The notes under the pieces are model-generated. The model did no database searches. It saw nothing but the letters and a program-made list of their open reading frames with translations, and had not been told where the DNA came from. Below, piece by piece: positions 9,138 to 18,147 of a stretch of DNA of 43,620 nt. The stretch lies in the IMG/VR virus record IMGVR_UViG_3300027608_000058, positions 1 to 43,620 of that record; one strand, written 5' to 3'. The position numbers and the translations under genes are program-made. The stretch is from a virus. Position 1 is the stretch's first letter. The number at the start of each line of letters is the position of its first letter.

Positions 9138-9982
9138 TGTTTCGTCAGGCATTTTATTTTTCTACGATAAGAAAATATGTAACTTTATTTGGAACGCTAT
9201 TCGATGACATTGTTATAACTAGAACTAATTCTACTGGAACCATTCTAAAATTTATTAAAGTTCCTATCACTTACTCGCCGAAGGAAAAAATGCTTGCAAG
9301 AGTAGTGATGGATCCTGATCAAACGAGACTGAGTAGTGTTCTTCCACTTCCAGTAATGGCATTTGAAACTACCAACTTTACATATGATGGAAATAGAAAG
9401 CTCAATACTATAAGAAGAGCAGCTGCTAGTGATACCGACCCAAACAAGTTAAAGTACCAATACAATCCTGTAGCCTATAATATAGGATTTAGACTTTACG
9501 TCTATGTTAAGAACGCAGAGGATGGCACTAAGATAATAGAGCAAATTCTCCCTTATTTTACACCAGACTGGACTACGACTATTCACCTTATACCTGAAAT
9601 GGATATAACTCTCGATATTCCAGTAATATTAAATTCTATATATCAGGAAGACTCATATTCAGGTGGCTTCAATGAGAGACAGGCAATAATATGGACTCTA
9701 GATTTTACCATGAAGGGTTATTTTTATGGTCCAGTTAGAAAAGCTGCTATTATTAAGTTTGCTAATACTGTACTCTACGCTCCTAACCCAGAAGATTCGA
9801 TACAAAATTCTATAGGAAACACTGATGCAGTGGCATACACAACTACCCAACCTGGATTAACTGCCAATGGACAGCCTACATCTACTATACAAAATTCTAT
9901 AAATCCAAATCTAATTACTGCAACTAGTGATTTTGGCTATATCCAATATACTACGGAACCTCTTACTGGAAATACAGCATAA
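9137..9982 (+). CDS. 15: tail terminator / sheath stabiliser gp15
   Basis: 281 residues (T4 272). The start FRQ.FYF.TIRKYV.LFGTLF.DI.I.R and the following VPI.Y.PKEKMLARV.MDPD are diagnostic of T4 gp15, the hexameric ring that caps the tail tube and contacts the last sheath ring. The middle contains QILPYFTPDWT.TI.LIPEMD. The last 60 residues are Thr/Asn-rich and probably disordered. It starts in the TAATG of gene 14 and ends in the TAATG of gene 16. Confidence 0.9.
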   Translation: MFRQAFYFSTIRKYVTLFGTLFDDIVITRTNSTGTILKFIKVPITYSPKEKMLARVVMDPDQTRLSSVLPLPVMAFETTNFTYDGNRKLNTIRRAAASDTDPNKLKYQYNPVAYNIGFRLYVYVKNAEDGTKIIEQILPYFTPDWTTTIHLIPEMDITLDIPVILNSIYQEDSYSGGFNERQAIIWTLDFTMKGYFYGPVRKAAIIKFANTVLYAPNPEDSIQNSIGNTDAVAYTTTQPGLTANGQPTSTIQNSINPNLITATSDFGYIQYTTEPLTGNTA

Positions 9983-10398
9983 TGAATAGTAATAATGACT
10001 CGCTAGGAAAAGCACTAAATCTAACACCTAGCAGTTTTGATCAAGTGAAAGAAATAACTAATAAGGCTCATGACGACAGTGCAATGGCGGATTTTAACAT
10101 AGCCAGATCCAATATTCATGAAATAATACAGAGTGGATCATTTGCTATAGAGAAGCTATCTCAGATAGCCGATTCAAGCCAACACCCCAGGGCATTCGAG
10201 GTCCTGGCTAATCTCTTTAATACCATGCTGACAGCTAATAAAGATCTATTGGATTTACAGAAAAAAGTTAGGGAAATCCAAGCTGTAGATGAACCTCACA
10301 ATGATCAAGCTAAGAGCGTTACCAATAATCTTTTTGTTGGATCTACTGCAGATCTCCAAAAAGCTATAGAGAACATGAAAAATGCCAGAACTGATTAA
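9982..10398 (+). CDS. 16: terminase small subunit gp16
   Basis: 138 residues (T4 164). Largely helical and charged, with an N-terminal Asn/Ser segment and a central coiled-coil type region (ANLFNTMLTANKDLLDLQKKV). The identification rests mainly on position directly before the large terminase and on this composition. In T4 the small subunit binds DNA and regulates the gp17 packaging motor. It overlaps gene 17 by 17 bases, which usually couples the two subunits. Confidence 0.8.
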   Translation: MNSNNDSLGKALNLTPSSFDQVKEITNKAHDDSAMADFNIARSNIHEIIQSGSFAIEKLSQIADSSQHPRAFEVLANLFNTMLTANKDLLDLQKKVREIQAVDEPHNDQAKSVTNNLFVGSTADLQKAIENMKNARTD

Positions 10399-12010
10399 GA
10401 GTTACAACGGCAATTCTCTCATAAAGCGCTCTAATCAAACGATAGAATTTACTCCCGACATGGTTACAGAGTACTTAAAGTGCTCTGAGGATCCAGTGTA
10501 TTTTACAGAAAAATACATGAAGATTATCAATGTCGATAAGGGATTGATAAACTTTACTCTCTATGATTATCAGAAAGAGATGTTAAAGTCCATGTTTGAT
10601 AATAGATTTACTGTTATTGCTACTGCTCGTCAAGCAGGCAAGTCTACTACTACATGCGCATTTATTCTCTGGTATATTATATTTCATGGTGAAAAAACAG
10701 TTGCTCTACTTGCAAATAAAGGTGATACTGCTAGAGAAATTCTCGGAAGAATTCAGCTTGCCTATCAGCATCTCCCTAAGTGGCTGCAGCAAGGAATTAA
10801 GGAATGGAATAAGGGATCTTTTGTCCTTGAAAACGATTCAAGAGTTATAGCATCTGCAACATCATCGGATGCCATTCGTGGTTATTCTATAAATCTTCTA
10901 TTCATTGACGAAGCTGCATTCATCGAGAATTGGGATGAATTTTTTACATCAGTATATCCTACTATCTCGTCTGGTACAGAGTCTAAGATCATTCTCGTAT
11001 CTACTCCAAATGGATTAAATCACTTCTACTCTACTTGGGAAAATGCTAATAACAATAAGAATGGCTACAATCCAATTAAAGTTATGTGGCAAGATGTTCC
11101 AGGTAGAAATGAACAGTGGAAGTTAGATACTTTATCTGCAATGAACTTTGATACAGAGAAATTTGACCAAGAATATTGTGTTGAGTTTATGGGAAGTTCG
11201 GGCACTCTCATAGCAGGTTGGAAATTAAAAGAATTGGTCTTCAAGCAACCGATCTATGAAAAAGATGGATTAAGTATGTTTGTAGCTCCTACACAAAATA
11301 GATCTTATGCTATAATATGCGACGTGTCCAGGGGGAAAGGATTAGACTACTCAGCATTTAGCGTCATTGACGTCAGCAGTATGCCGTATAATCAAGTTTG
11401 CGTCTATAGAAATAACTTCATTACTCCCATAGATTATAGTGACTATATATTTCAAATCGCTAAGAGGTATAATAATGCTGCAGTCCTAGTAGAAATAAAC
11501 GATATTGGAGAACAGGTAGCTCATTCTCTACATGCAGATTTTGAATATGACAATGTCCTATTTACTGAGTCAGCTGGGAGAAGTGGCAAAAGAATAACCT
11601 CTGGCTTCGGATCAAATATAGATAAAGGTATTAGAACTACAAAGACGGTGAAAGCCATAGGATGCTCTATCCTAAAGTTATTGGTAGAGCAAAATCAACT
11701 CATTATTAATGATGTCAATACAATTAGAGAATTATCCACATTTTCAAAGCACAATAATAGCTATGAAGCTGAGTCAGGATGCCACGATGACTTGACCATG
11801 GGATTAGTCCTTTTTGCCTGGCTTTCAGAGCAGCAATATTTCAAAGAATATACTAACATAAATACACTTATGAAATTAAGAGAAAGAACTGAAGAAGATA
11901 TTATGGAAGACTTATCGCCATTTGGATATATCGACGACGGTGATGACTTAGAATCCATCATTAAAGATGGTCCTAATGGAAACTGGCTTTTTGAATCTCA
12001 AATTTTATAA
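10382..12010 (+). CDS. 17: terminase large subunit gp17
   Basis: 542 residues (T4 610). ATPase domain: a Walker A variant at about residues 81-90 (TARQAGKSTT), Walker B LLFIDEA at 172-178 with Asp176-Glu177, and the coupling motif ILVSTPNG near 200. The RNase H-like nuclease domain follows, with an acidic residue in IICDVSRGKGLDYSAF, VLVEINDIGEQV, and a C-terminal GCHDDLTMGLVLF. It packages DNA into the prohead through the gp20 portal and cuts the concatemer at the end. The start lies inside gene 16. Confidence 0.95.
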   Translation: MPELIKSYNGNSLIKRSNQTIEFTPDMVTEYLKCSEDPVYFTEKYMKIINVDKGLINFTLYDYQKEMLKSMFDNRFTVIATARQAGKSTTTCAFILWYIIFHGEKTVALLANKGDTAREILGRIQLAYQHLPKWLQQGIKEWNKGSFVLENDSRVIASATSSDAIRGYSINLLFIDEAAFIENWDEFFTSVYPTISSGTESKIILVSTPNGLNHFYSTWENANNNKNGYNPIKVMWQDVPGRNEQWKLDTLSAMNFDTEKFDQEYCVEFMGSSGTLIAGWKLKELVFKQPIYEKDGLSMFVAPTQNRSYAIICDVSRGKGLDYSAFSVIDVSSMPYNQVCVYRNNFITPIDYSDYIFQIAKRYNNAAVLVEINDIGEQVAHSLHADFEYDNVLFTESAGRSGKRITSGFGSNIDKGIRTTKTVKAIGCSILKLLVEQNQLIINDVNTIRELSTFSKHNNSYEAESGCHDDLTMGLVLFAWLSEQQYFKEYTNINTLMKLRERTEEDIMEDLSPFGYIDDGDDLESIIKDGPNGNWLFESQIL

Positions 12011-12013
12011 ATA
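12006..12013 (+). promoter_or_regulatory. late promoter (TATAAATA) for gene 18
   Basis: Exact T4 late -10 box overlapping the gene 17 stop codon, 43 bases before the gene 18 start, which has a strong AAGGAG RBS. Confidence 0.75.
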
Positions 12014-12056
12014 ATAAGAATTAACATAAAGCCTTTTTCCATGGAAGGAGATAAAG

Positions 12057-14150
12057 ATGCCATTTCAACTTAGCCCTGGCGTAAACGTTACCGAGATTGA
12101 CTTAACCTCTATTGTTCCAGCAGTAGCTACCACAACCGGTGCTATTGCAGGTGTATTCAATTCAGGTCCAATCGGAGAGCGTATACTCATCGACAATGAG
12201 ACAAAACTAATATCAACATTCGGATATCCAACTGCAAATAATGCAGAAACCTGGTTCACCGCAGCAAACTTTCTATCATACGGAAATAGTCTTTATGTAG
12301 TTCGTGTAGCTGATTCATACAGTGCATATGCCAATGTAGGAAGTATTAGTACTTCCAATCCAACTATTAGCAATATTACAGATTACGAGAATAAGACTGT
12401 TAGTCAATCTACTCCATTCCCCTCAGATACCACAATGCACTGGATGGCAAAGAACCCAGGTGTGGTGGGCAATTCTCTAAAGGTTTCTGTTTGTGACACC
12501 GCAGCAGATTACTCGTCAACTCTATATGCTAATGGCCTAGCTAGCTCGCTTGCTCTGGATGTTATTGCAAATCTATCGATCACAATCGGTTCTTCTACTA
12601 GTACGCTGACTGTTACACCGGGTGGTTCCGGAACAGTTCTTCAGGCCAATACATACGCAGCCAATTACTTTAGTAAAATTAAAGTTGGTGACTACATAAC
12701 TGTAGGTAACGCATCAATTGGAACTCAACTTCTGCAGGTTTCTGCAAAAGGATCAGTATCAGCTGATTCTCTCGTGTCGACTGGTACTCTAACATTCACT
12801 TCTCCTTATAGATTGTCAACTAACTTCACTACTAGTGGAACAATCAATAATACTACGACGCGTCAATGGGAATATTCCACAGCAATAGGAACTGTTCCAG
12901 GAACCACTGATTATCAGTCAACTTCCACCAACCCCACTGTAGTAGATGAGATTCATGTTGTTGTAGTTGATAATAACGGTGCAATTACTGGAACTCCTGG
13001 AACTATTCTTGAAGCTTTCACTAATATGTCTAGAGCAATAGATGCTTCTACCATTTCAGGCGCAAGTAACTATTACAAGACAGTTATCAACCAGGGTTCA
13101 AAATACATTTGGTGGATAAATGACGAGACATATTCTACTTCTGCTCTAGCTGCAAGTCTTTCTAATTCAACTAGACAGACTACTAGTTATACTTTCAGTG
13201 GTGCTTCTACGATCTATACTGAAACTACTGTTCCTCTAGCAACTCTAGCTACTGCCTATGATTTATTTGCATCAGCCGAGAGCATAGATGTTTCATTCAT
13301 TCTACAAGGTAAACCACGCGGTGGAACAACCTCTGTTAATGGTCAATCTGTAAGTAATTTCCAACTGGCAAACTATCTCATTGATAATATCGCTGAGATT
13401 AGAAAAGACTGCATAGTCCTAATTTCCCCAGATGATGCGATCGTAAGATCTAATCCAGGAAATGAAGCTGGTTCGATAGTTAATTGGCGCGGAGCTGTTC
13501 ATGATAGCTCATACGCTGTTATGGATACTGGTTACAAGTATCAGTACGATCGCTACAATGACATATATCGCTATGTACCTATGAATGGTGACATTGCTGG
13601 TATATGTGTCCGCACCGATAATACGAGAGATCCTTGGTGGTCACCTGCGGGATTCAATCGTGGTCAACTCAAGAATCTTGTCAAGCTTCGCTATAATCCT
13701 TCTAAGGCTGATCGCGATACGCTTTACAAGAATGGAATTAATCCTGTAGTTACTTTCCCTGGTCAAGGTACAGTACTATTCGGAGACAAGACTCTCCAGA
13801 CAAAACCATCTGCATTCGATCATATCAATGTTCGTCGTCTCTTTATAGTTCTCGAGAAAGCTATAGCTACAGCAGCCAAGTTCTTCTTGTTTGAATTCAA
13901 TGATGATTTTACTAGGGCACAATTTAAGGCGCTGGTTCAACCATATTTAAGAGATATTCAAGGTCGGCGCGGTATTACCGATTATCTAGTGGTGTGCGAT
14001 AGCACAAACAATACTGCTGAGGTAATTGATGGCAATAAATTTATTGGCGATATCTATATCAAGCCAGCGCGCTCGATTAATTATATCCAACTTAACTTCG
14101 TTGCTGTTAGAACTGGCGTACAATTCTCCGAAATAGTTGGCAAGTTCTGA
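12057..14150 (+). CDS. 18: contractile tail sheath gp18
   Basis: 697 residues (T4 659). It starts with the typical sheath sequence FQLSPGVNVTEIDLTSIVP, and the conserved C-terminal sheath domain is clear (RRLFIVLEKAIATAAKFFLF, FN...TRAQF, V.PYLRDIQGRRGI.DY.V.CD, then GDIYIKPARSINYIQL.F). The middle, about residues 150-420, is Thr/Ser-rich and poorly conserved, as expected for surface-exposed domains. It has its own late promoter and a strong RBS and precedes the tube gene, so sheath and tube are expressed together. Confidence 0.93.
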   Translation: MPFQLSPGVNVTEIDLTSIVPAVATTTGAIAGVFNSGPIGERILIDNETKLISTFGYPTANNAETWFTAANFLSYGNSLYVVRVADSYSAYANVGSISTSNPTISNITDYENKTVSQSTPFPSDTTMHWMAKNPGVVGNSLKVSVCDTAADYSSTLYANGLASSLALDVIANLSITIGSSTSTLTVTPGGSGTVLQANTYAANYFSKIKVGDYITVGNASIGTQLLQVSAKGSVSADSLVSTGTLTFTSPYRLSTNFTTSGTINNTTTRQWEYSTAIGTVPGTTDYQSTSTNPTVVDEIHVVVVDNNGAITGTPGTILEAFTNMSRAIDASTISGASNYYKTVINQGSKYIWWINDETYSTSALAASLSNSTRQTTSYTFSGASTIYTETTVPLATLATAYDLFASAESIDVSFILQGKPRGGTTSVNGQSVSNFQLANYLIDNIAEIRKDCIVLISPDDAIVRSNPGNEAGSIVNWRGAVHDSSYAVMDTGYKYQYDRYNDIYRYVPMNGDIAGICVRTDNTRDPWWSPAGFNRGQLKNLVKLRYNPSKADRDTLYKNGINPVVTFPGQGTVLFGDKTLQTKPSAFDHINVRRLFIVLEKAIATAAKFFLFEFNDDFTRAQFKALVQPYLRDIQGRRGITDYLVVCDSTNNTAEVIDGNKFIGDIYIKPARSINYIQLNFVAVRTGVQFSEIVGKF

Positions 14151-14156
14151 TAAATA
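14149..14156 (+). promoter_or_regulatory. possible late promoter (GATAAATA) for gene 19
   Basis: One mismatch to TATAAATA, overlapping the gene 18 stop and 20 bases before the gene 19 ATG. A transcript from here would start about at the RBS, so this may be a chance match. Confidence 0.3.
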
Positions 14157-14175
14157 AGAAGAAGGAGTAATAAAA

Positions 14176-14772
14176 ATGGCTTCAGGTTTTAATATTAGTA
14201 CCTTTAAATCTAGAGGACTAACACTTGGTGGAGCACGTCCGGCGCTATTCGAGGTATATCTTAGAATTCCGGACGGTGTTGGCGCCGATCAATCCTCTGC
14301 AGATAAGTTCAGATTTACTTGTAGAGCTGCACAGCTTCCAGCTGCATCAATAGGAAATGTGGAAATTCCATACTTCGGCCGTAGAGTTAAGGTAGCTGGA
14401 GATAGAACATTCGCTGATTGGTCAGTCACCATCATGAACGATGAGGACTTCCTAGTTAGAGCGATGTTCGAGAAGTGGTCAAATTCCATGAATCGCTTAG
14501 AATCGAATGTGAGAGACATCGCTTATTCAGTCAATGAGAATTCATATAAGGCTGACATGAGTGTTATCCAGTACGGTAAAGATGGAAGTAATATCCGTCA
14601 ATACGACATTATTGGAGCATTCCCAACTACAGTAGACGCTATCTCTCTAGATTGGGATTCACAGAACCAGATTGAAACATTCACTGTAACATTCTCATAC
14701 GACTATTGGCTGCCAGCGAATGAAGTTGCAAATCCTTATCTGGGTCAAGCAACGCTACCTATCGCTACTTAA
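14176..14772 (+). CDS. 19: tail tube protein gp19
   Basis: 198 residues (T4 163). Tube-fold signature: an N-terminal region through FR.YLRIPDG, the stretch F.CRAAQLPAASIG.VEIPYFGR, then KVAGDRTF.DWSVTI.NDEDF..R..FE.W, ending with the conserved FSYDYWLPANE. Hexamers stack to form the inner tube through which DNA passes. It follows the sheath gene and is closed by a strong intrinsic terminator. The 21993 gene is a shorter relative with the same motif order. Confidence 0.92.
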   Translation: MASGFNISTFKSRGLTLGGARPALFEVYLRIPDGVGADQSSADKFRFTCRAAQLPAASIGNVEIPYFGRRVKVAGDRTFADWSVTIMNDEDFLVRAMFEKWSNSMNRLESNVRDIAYSVNENSYKADMSVIQYGKDGSNIRQYDIIGAFPTTVDAISLDWDSQNQIETFTVTFSYDYWLPANEVANPYLGQATLPIAT

Positions 14773-14816
14773 TATAAGTAATACTGGATGGCCTCTTGAT
14801 ATATTATTATTTCAGG

Positions 14817-14850
14817 AAGGGGCTAGTTTAATTTAGCCCTTTTCTTTTTT
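14817..14850 (+). terminator. intrinsic terminator after gene 19
   Basis: AAGGGGCTA (14817-14825) pairs with 14834-14842 around an 8-base loop, followed by T-rich TCTTTTTT. It separates the tail operon from the portal operon; the gene 20 RBS (GGAGAA) begins directly after the T tract. Confidence 0.85.
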
Positions 14851-14861
14851 GGAGAACTTGT

Positions 14862-16583
14862 ATGGAATTATTTGGTTTCGAATTTAAGAGAAAATTAGAA
14901 AACGACCCTATTGTTTCTTTTACACCAAGACAGCAAGACGATGGGGCCGTTGTCGTTGCCGCCGGTTCGAGTTTCGGCACATATATTGACTTAGATGGAA
15001 CAGTTCGAACTGAAGCAGAATTAGTTACCAAGTATAGAGAGATGTCCATGCATCCCGAAGTGGATGCAGCTATAGATGAGATAGTCAACGAAACTATGTC
15101 TATAGACGAGCAGGAAATAGTCTCCATAAATCTTGATAATCTCGAGATTACTGACAAGTTAAAGAAAGCAATTAGGGATGAATTTTCTAATTGCTTGAAT
15201 ATTCTAGATTTTAACCAGCACGCATACGACATATATCGTCGCTGGTACATAGACGGCAGACTCTACTATCACATAATGATAGACAAGGCAGATCCAAAAG
15301 CCGGTATCAAGGAAGTTAGATACATAGATCCCAGAAAAATCCGTAAGATTAGAGAAGTATCCAAGCTTCGCTCTAGAGGTGACATGGCTAATGAGACAGT
15401 TCTCCAGAAGATACAGAATGAGTACTACATCTTCAATGATAGAGGATTCTATACCGGAAATAAGACTGCTGGCCCTGCAGCTACTGGATTAAAGATATCC
15501 GCCGATTCAATTCTTCACATAGTATCTGGACTAACAGATACTCAAGGATCTATGGTTCTATCTTACATGCATAAGGCTATTAAGCCCCTCAACCAACTTA
15601 GAACTCTCGAGGATGCTCTCGTCATATATCGCCTAGCGAGAGCACCCGAACGCAGGGTTTGGTACATCGACGTCGGCAACCTTCCTAAGATGAAGGCAGA
15701 GCAGTACCTCAAAGACATAATGACTAAGCACAAGAATCGCTTGGTCTATGATGGCCAATCCGGAGAAGTTAGGGACGATCGCAAATTTATGACCATGCTC
15801 GAGGATTATTGGCTTCCTCGCAGAGAGGGTGGTAGAGGTACAGAAGTAACTACTCTCCCGGGTGGACAGACACTTGGTCAGATGGACGACGTACTCTATT
15901 TCCAGAAAAAGTTATATGGAACTCTCAATGTTCCGGTAAACAGATTAAACTCAGATGCTTTATTTTCGATAGGAAGAGCTACAGAAGTAACAAGAGACGA
16001 GCTCAAGTTTGCTAGATTCATATCTCGCCTGCGCGGTAAATTTGCTACTCTATTTACAGCCATGCTCGAAAAGCAATTGGTTCTAAAGCAAATTGTATCG
16101 ATAGAAGATTGGAATAATATTAAACAGAATGTTAAGTATCAATTTAGTAAGGATAATTATTTTACAGAACTGAAGGACGGAGAGATCCTTGATAATAGAA
16201 TAAATATACTGCGCAACATGCAGGACTATGCTGGAAAGTATTACTCTCACGAGTGGATTAGAAAGAACGTTCTTCAACAGAGCGATGATGATATTGATAA
16301 AATGGATAAAGAGATTGACGAGGAGAGAGAGTCTGGCGACGAGCGCTGGTTAAATCCAATGCAGCAACAGATGGCGATGGATGGAATGAATCCTAATGAT
16401 ACTGAGGGAGCTCAACCACCCGAACAAGATATGGGACCTGGAGATGAACCAGATGAGAGCAATCAGAAGGTTCAGGATGCAAAAAAGACTATAGAACTTC
16501 TATCAAAAAAGAAGGGAAATAGGTCACTACAGGATGAGTCAAAATATAAATCAGCAGTTCAAATCGTAGCAAAAAATAAATAG
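14862..16583 (+). CDS. 20: portal vertex protein gp20
   Basis: 573 residues (T4 524). Strongly recognisable: V.KYREMSMHPEVD.AIDEIVNE near residues 50-75, F...LNILDFN.HAYDI.RRWY.DGR.YYH, YIDPRKIRKIRE, ILH..SGL.D..G....Y.HKA.KPLNQLR, then APERRVWYIDVGNLPK and the portal wing/clip segment with TLPGGQTLG..DDV.YF. The C-terminal 80 residues are acidic and Gln/Asn-rich. Twelve copies form the DNA entry channel and prohead initiator. Genes 67, 21, 22 and 23 follow in T4 order. Confidence 0.95.
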   Translation: MELFGFEFKRKLENDPIVSFTPRQQDDGAVVVAAGSSFGTYIDLDGTVRTEAELVTKYREMSMHPEVDAAIDEIVNETMSIDEQEIVSINLDNLEITDKLKKAIRDEFSNCLNILDFNQHAYDIYRRWYIDGRLYYHIMIDKADPKAGIKEVRYIDPRKIRKIREVSKLRSRGDMANETVLQKIQNEYYIFNDRGFYTGNKTAGPAATGLKISADSILHIVSGLTDTQGSMVLSYMHKAIKPLNQLRTLEDALVIYRLARAPERRVWYIDVGNLPKMKAEQYLKDIMTKHKNRLVYDGQSGEVRDDRKFMTMLEDYWLPRREGGRGTEVTTLPGGQTLGQMDDVLYFQKKLYGTLNVPVNRLNSDALFSIGRATEVTRDELKFARFISRLRGKFATLFTAMLEKQLVLKQIVSIEDWNNIKQNVKYQFSKDNYFTELKDGEILDNRINILRNMQDYAGKYYSHEWIRKNVLQQSDDDIDKMDKEIDEERESGDERWLNPMQQQMAMDGMNPNDTEGAQPPEQDMGPGDEPDESNQKVQDAKKTIELLSKKKGNRSLQDESKYKSAVQIVAKNK

Positions 16584-16596
16584 TGGGAGATAATTT

Positions 16597-16836
16597 ATGT
16601 CTGATACAGAATATACAGTCGGTGATTTAATAAAGCTTTCCCTAGACCAGAAAGCAGTTGACTTTGAAAATACATTTGGATCCATTATACTAGATAAGAT
16701 TGCTACTGCTGTGGATGATAGAAAATTAGAGTTGGCGCAGTCTCTCTTTAGAGACCCCGACGAAGAAGATACAGAAGAAGACGCGGAAGAATCAGAATTC
16801 GAACAAGAGGAAATAGAAGATGAAGAAGCAGCTTAA
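16597..16836 (+). CDS. 67: prohead core protein gp67-like
   Basis: 79 residues, nearly the length of T4 gp67 (80). The N-terminal half is a short helix-rich segment (YTVGDLIKLSLDQKAVDFEN), and the last 30 residues are almost entirely Glu and Asp, the hallmark of gp67. It lies directly after the portal, as in T4. In T4, gp67 is an internal core protein destroyed by the gp21 protease. The next gene starts 17 bases before its stop. Confidence 0.75.
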   Translation: MSDTEYTVGDLIKLSLDQKAVDFENTFGSIILDKIATAVDDRKLELAQSLFRDPDEEDTEEDAEESEFEQEEIEDEEAA

Positions 16837-17863
16837 AGATATTCTTGCTGGTGTTAAATCATCAAAAATAAGTAAGCAAGCACTGGGTAAAGATCCTGGC
16901 GTAGATTTTCGTCCTCATTCGGGGGGTGAACAAGATTTTGCTGACAAGCACGAAATTGAAAAGCATGAAGATCGAGTTGGAAATGGAGATGATGTTTACG
17001 CAGCTTCAAATATGAAACGGGCTCTTCTCAAGAAGAACAATCCTGAGCACGGTTATATAAAGCCCCAAGACAAGAAAGTCTACGAAGCAAAAAAAGTTGA
17101 GGACACGAAATGTAATAACTCTGCTAAAGGTGTTTTATGCGAGACACACGGAATGGCACAATGCTATGATATGAAGACAATTAAAGAAGATGAACAAGTT
17201 ATTGATGAGAAAATGAACGATGTGCAGAAGATTGCTGTAAGATCCGTTCAAACATTACGTGCTAAATTACACAAGGATGGTCATCTAGATACTAAGCCTT
17301 CTATTTCAGACACTAAGAAAACTATCAAGTTTGTAAAGAACGAAGAAGTCGAGTCGGTTAATGAAGAGTACATGAGTGAAAAAGATGCCGAAAGACTTGC
17401 GCAGAAACACGTGAATGCAGCTATCTTGGCAAAAAAGGCTGGAAACTTAAAGGGTCATAATGCTCATGCCGAAGCATCAAATGATATCCGCGATAGTATC
17501 TTAAAACATACGGATTCTGCAAAAGGTATACCTTCTAGAAAAATTCAATCAACTGCAAAGAAGCTTTTTGGTGAATCATCCGAACATATGATCCGCGAAG
17601 ATGATGACTGGGAAGGTCAGATGGCTAAGACTGAACTCAGTGCGATCTGCGCGAAGTCTTCTAAGTTAATCGGCGTGCTCAATGATCAAGACGATCTAGA
17701 AGCTTGGGTACAGTCAAAGATATCCCAAGCTAAGATGCATATCGACGCTGTTCATGACTATCTAGTATACGGCGGAGAGCACAAAAATGAAAAAGACGAG
17801 CAGGCACCTATGGATACTCCAATGGTTTTTCCTGGCATGAAACAAGACGGGGATAGGGTATAA
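16820..17863 (+). CDS. multi-part prohead/virion protein in the gene 68 position
   Basis: 347 residues, highly charged (Lys/Glu/Asp), overlapping gene 67 by 17 bases with a GAGGA RBS inside it. T4 has gene 68 here (141 residues); this protein is much longer and homology to gp68 is not evident. Segments: a charged N-terminus; a Cys/His-bearing patch (KCNNSAKGVLCETHGMAQC, about 97-115); a helical piece (EKDAERLAQKHVNAAILAKK, about 188-207); and a C-terminal helical module with W.GQMAKTELSAI..., LE.WVQSKI..A..., HDYL.YG (about 268-325) of a type I recall from other marine phage virion proteins. Internal core protein is the likely role. Confidence 0.55.
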   Translation: MKKQLKDILAGVKSSKISKQALGKDPGVDFRPHSGGEQDFADKHEIEKHEDRVGNGDDVYAASNMKRALLKKNNPEHGYIKPQDKKVYEAKKVEDTKCNNSAKGVLCETHGMAQCYDMKTIKEDEQVIDEKMNDVQKIAVRSVQTLRAKLHKDGHLDTKPSISDTKKTIKFVKNEEVESVNEEYMSEKDAERLAQKHVNAAILAKKAGNLKGHNAHAEASNDIRDSILKHTDSAKGIPSRKIQSTAKKLFGESSEHMIREDDDWEGQMAKTELSAICAKSSKLIGVLNDQDDLEAWVQSKISQAKMHIDAVHDYLVYGGEHKNEKDEQAPMDTPMVFPGMKQDGDRV

Positions 17864-17867
17864 AAAA

Positions 17868-18146
17868 ATGAGCGGAATTATTAAACCCTTAGGTGTATCA
17901 GTAGTTTGCAATACAGCTAATATTAATACGTATAGTAATGCAAAGTTAGTTAGACTAACTTGCACTGCCAATACAGCTAATGGTTATGTAGTTACGTGCA
18001 AGTATGCTAATGGCACTACTAATTATAGTGTTGTTATCACTGGCGGCCAATCATTGATCGTTGAAAAAAATCCTACAGATACTCTAGAGTCAAATGATAT
18101 AGGTACTACACTGGTTCGTGGCACATCAATAGCGTACAGGAATTAA
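17868..18146 (+). CDS. small beta-rich protein, paralogue of the 18148 gene
   Basis: 92 residues, unknown family, beta-rich with Thr, Asn and Val. Its last 40 residues (TGGQSL.VEKNPTDTLES, then GTSIAYRN) match the end of the next gene, and the starts (IIKPL, VIRPL) also correspond, so the two are paralogues. Both lie inside the prohead operon between the core protein and protease genes, where T4 has none. A head accessory or decoration protein is a reasonable guess, without direct evidence. The codons for its C-terminal YRN supply the AGGAA RBS of the next gene. Confidence 0.55.
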   Translation: MSGIIKPLGVSVVCNTANINTYSNAKLVRLTCTANTANGYVVTCKYANGTTNYSVVITGGQSLIVEKNPTDTLESNDIGTTLVRGTSIAYRN

Positions 18147-18147
18147 G

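Noticed and set aside
14828-15250. 140-residue ORF on the minus strand
   Set aside because: Antisense to the portal gene and extends through the gene 19 terminator.
16575-16582. AATAAATA as a late promoter for gene 67
   Set aside because: Only 14 bases before the ATG; the transcript would start inside the RBS.
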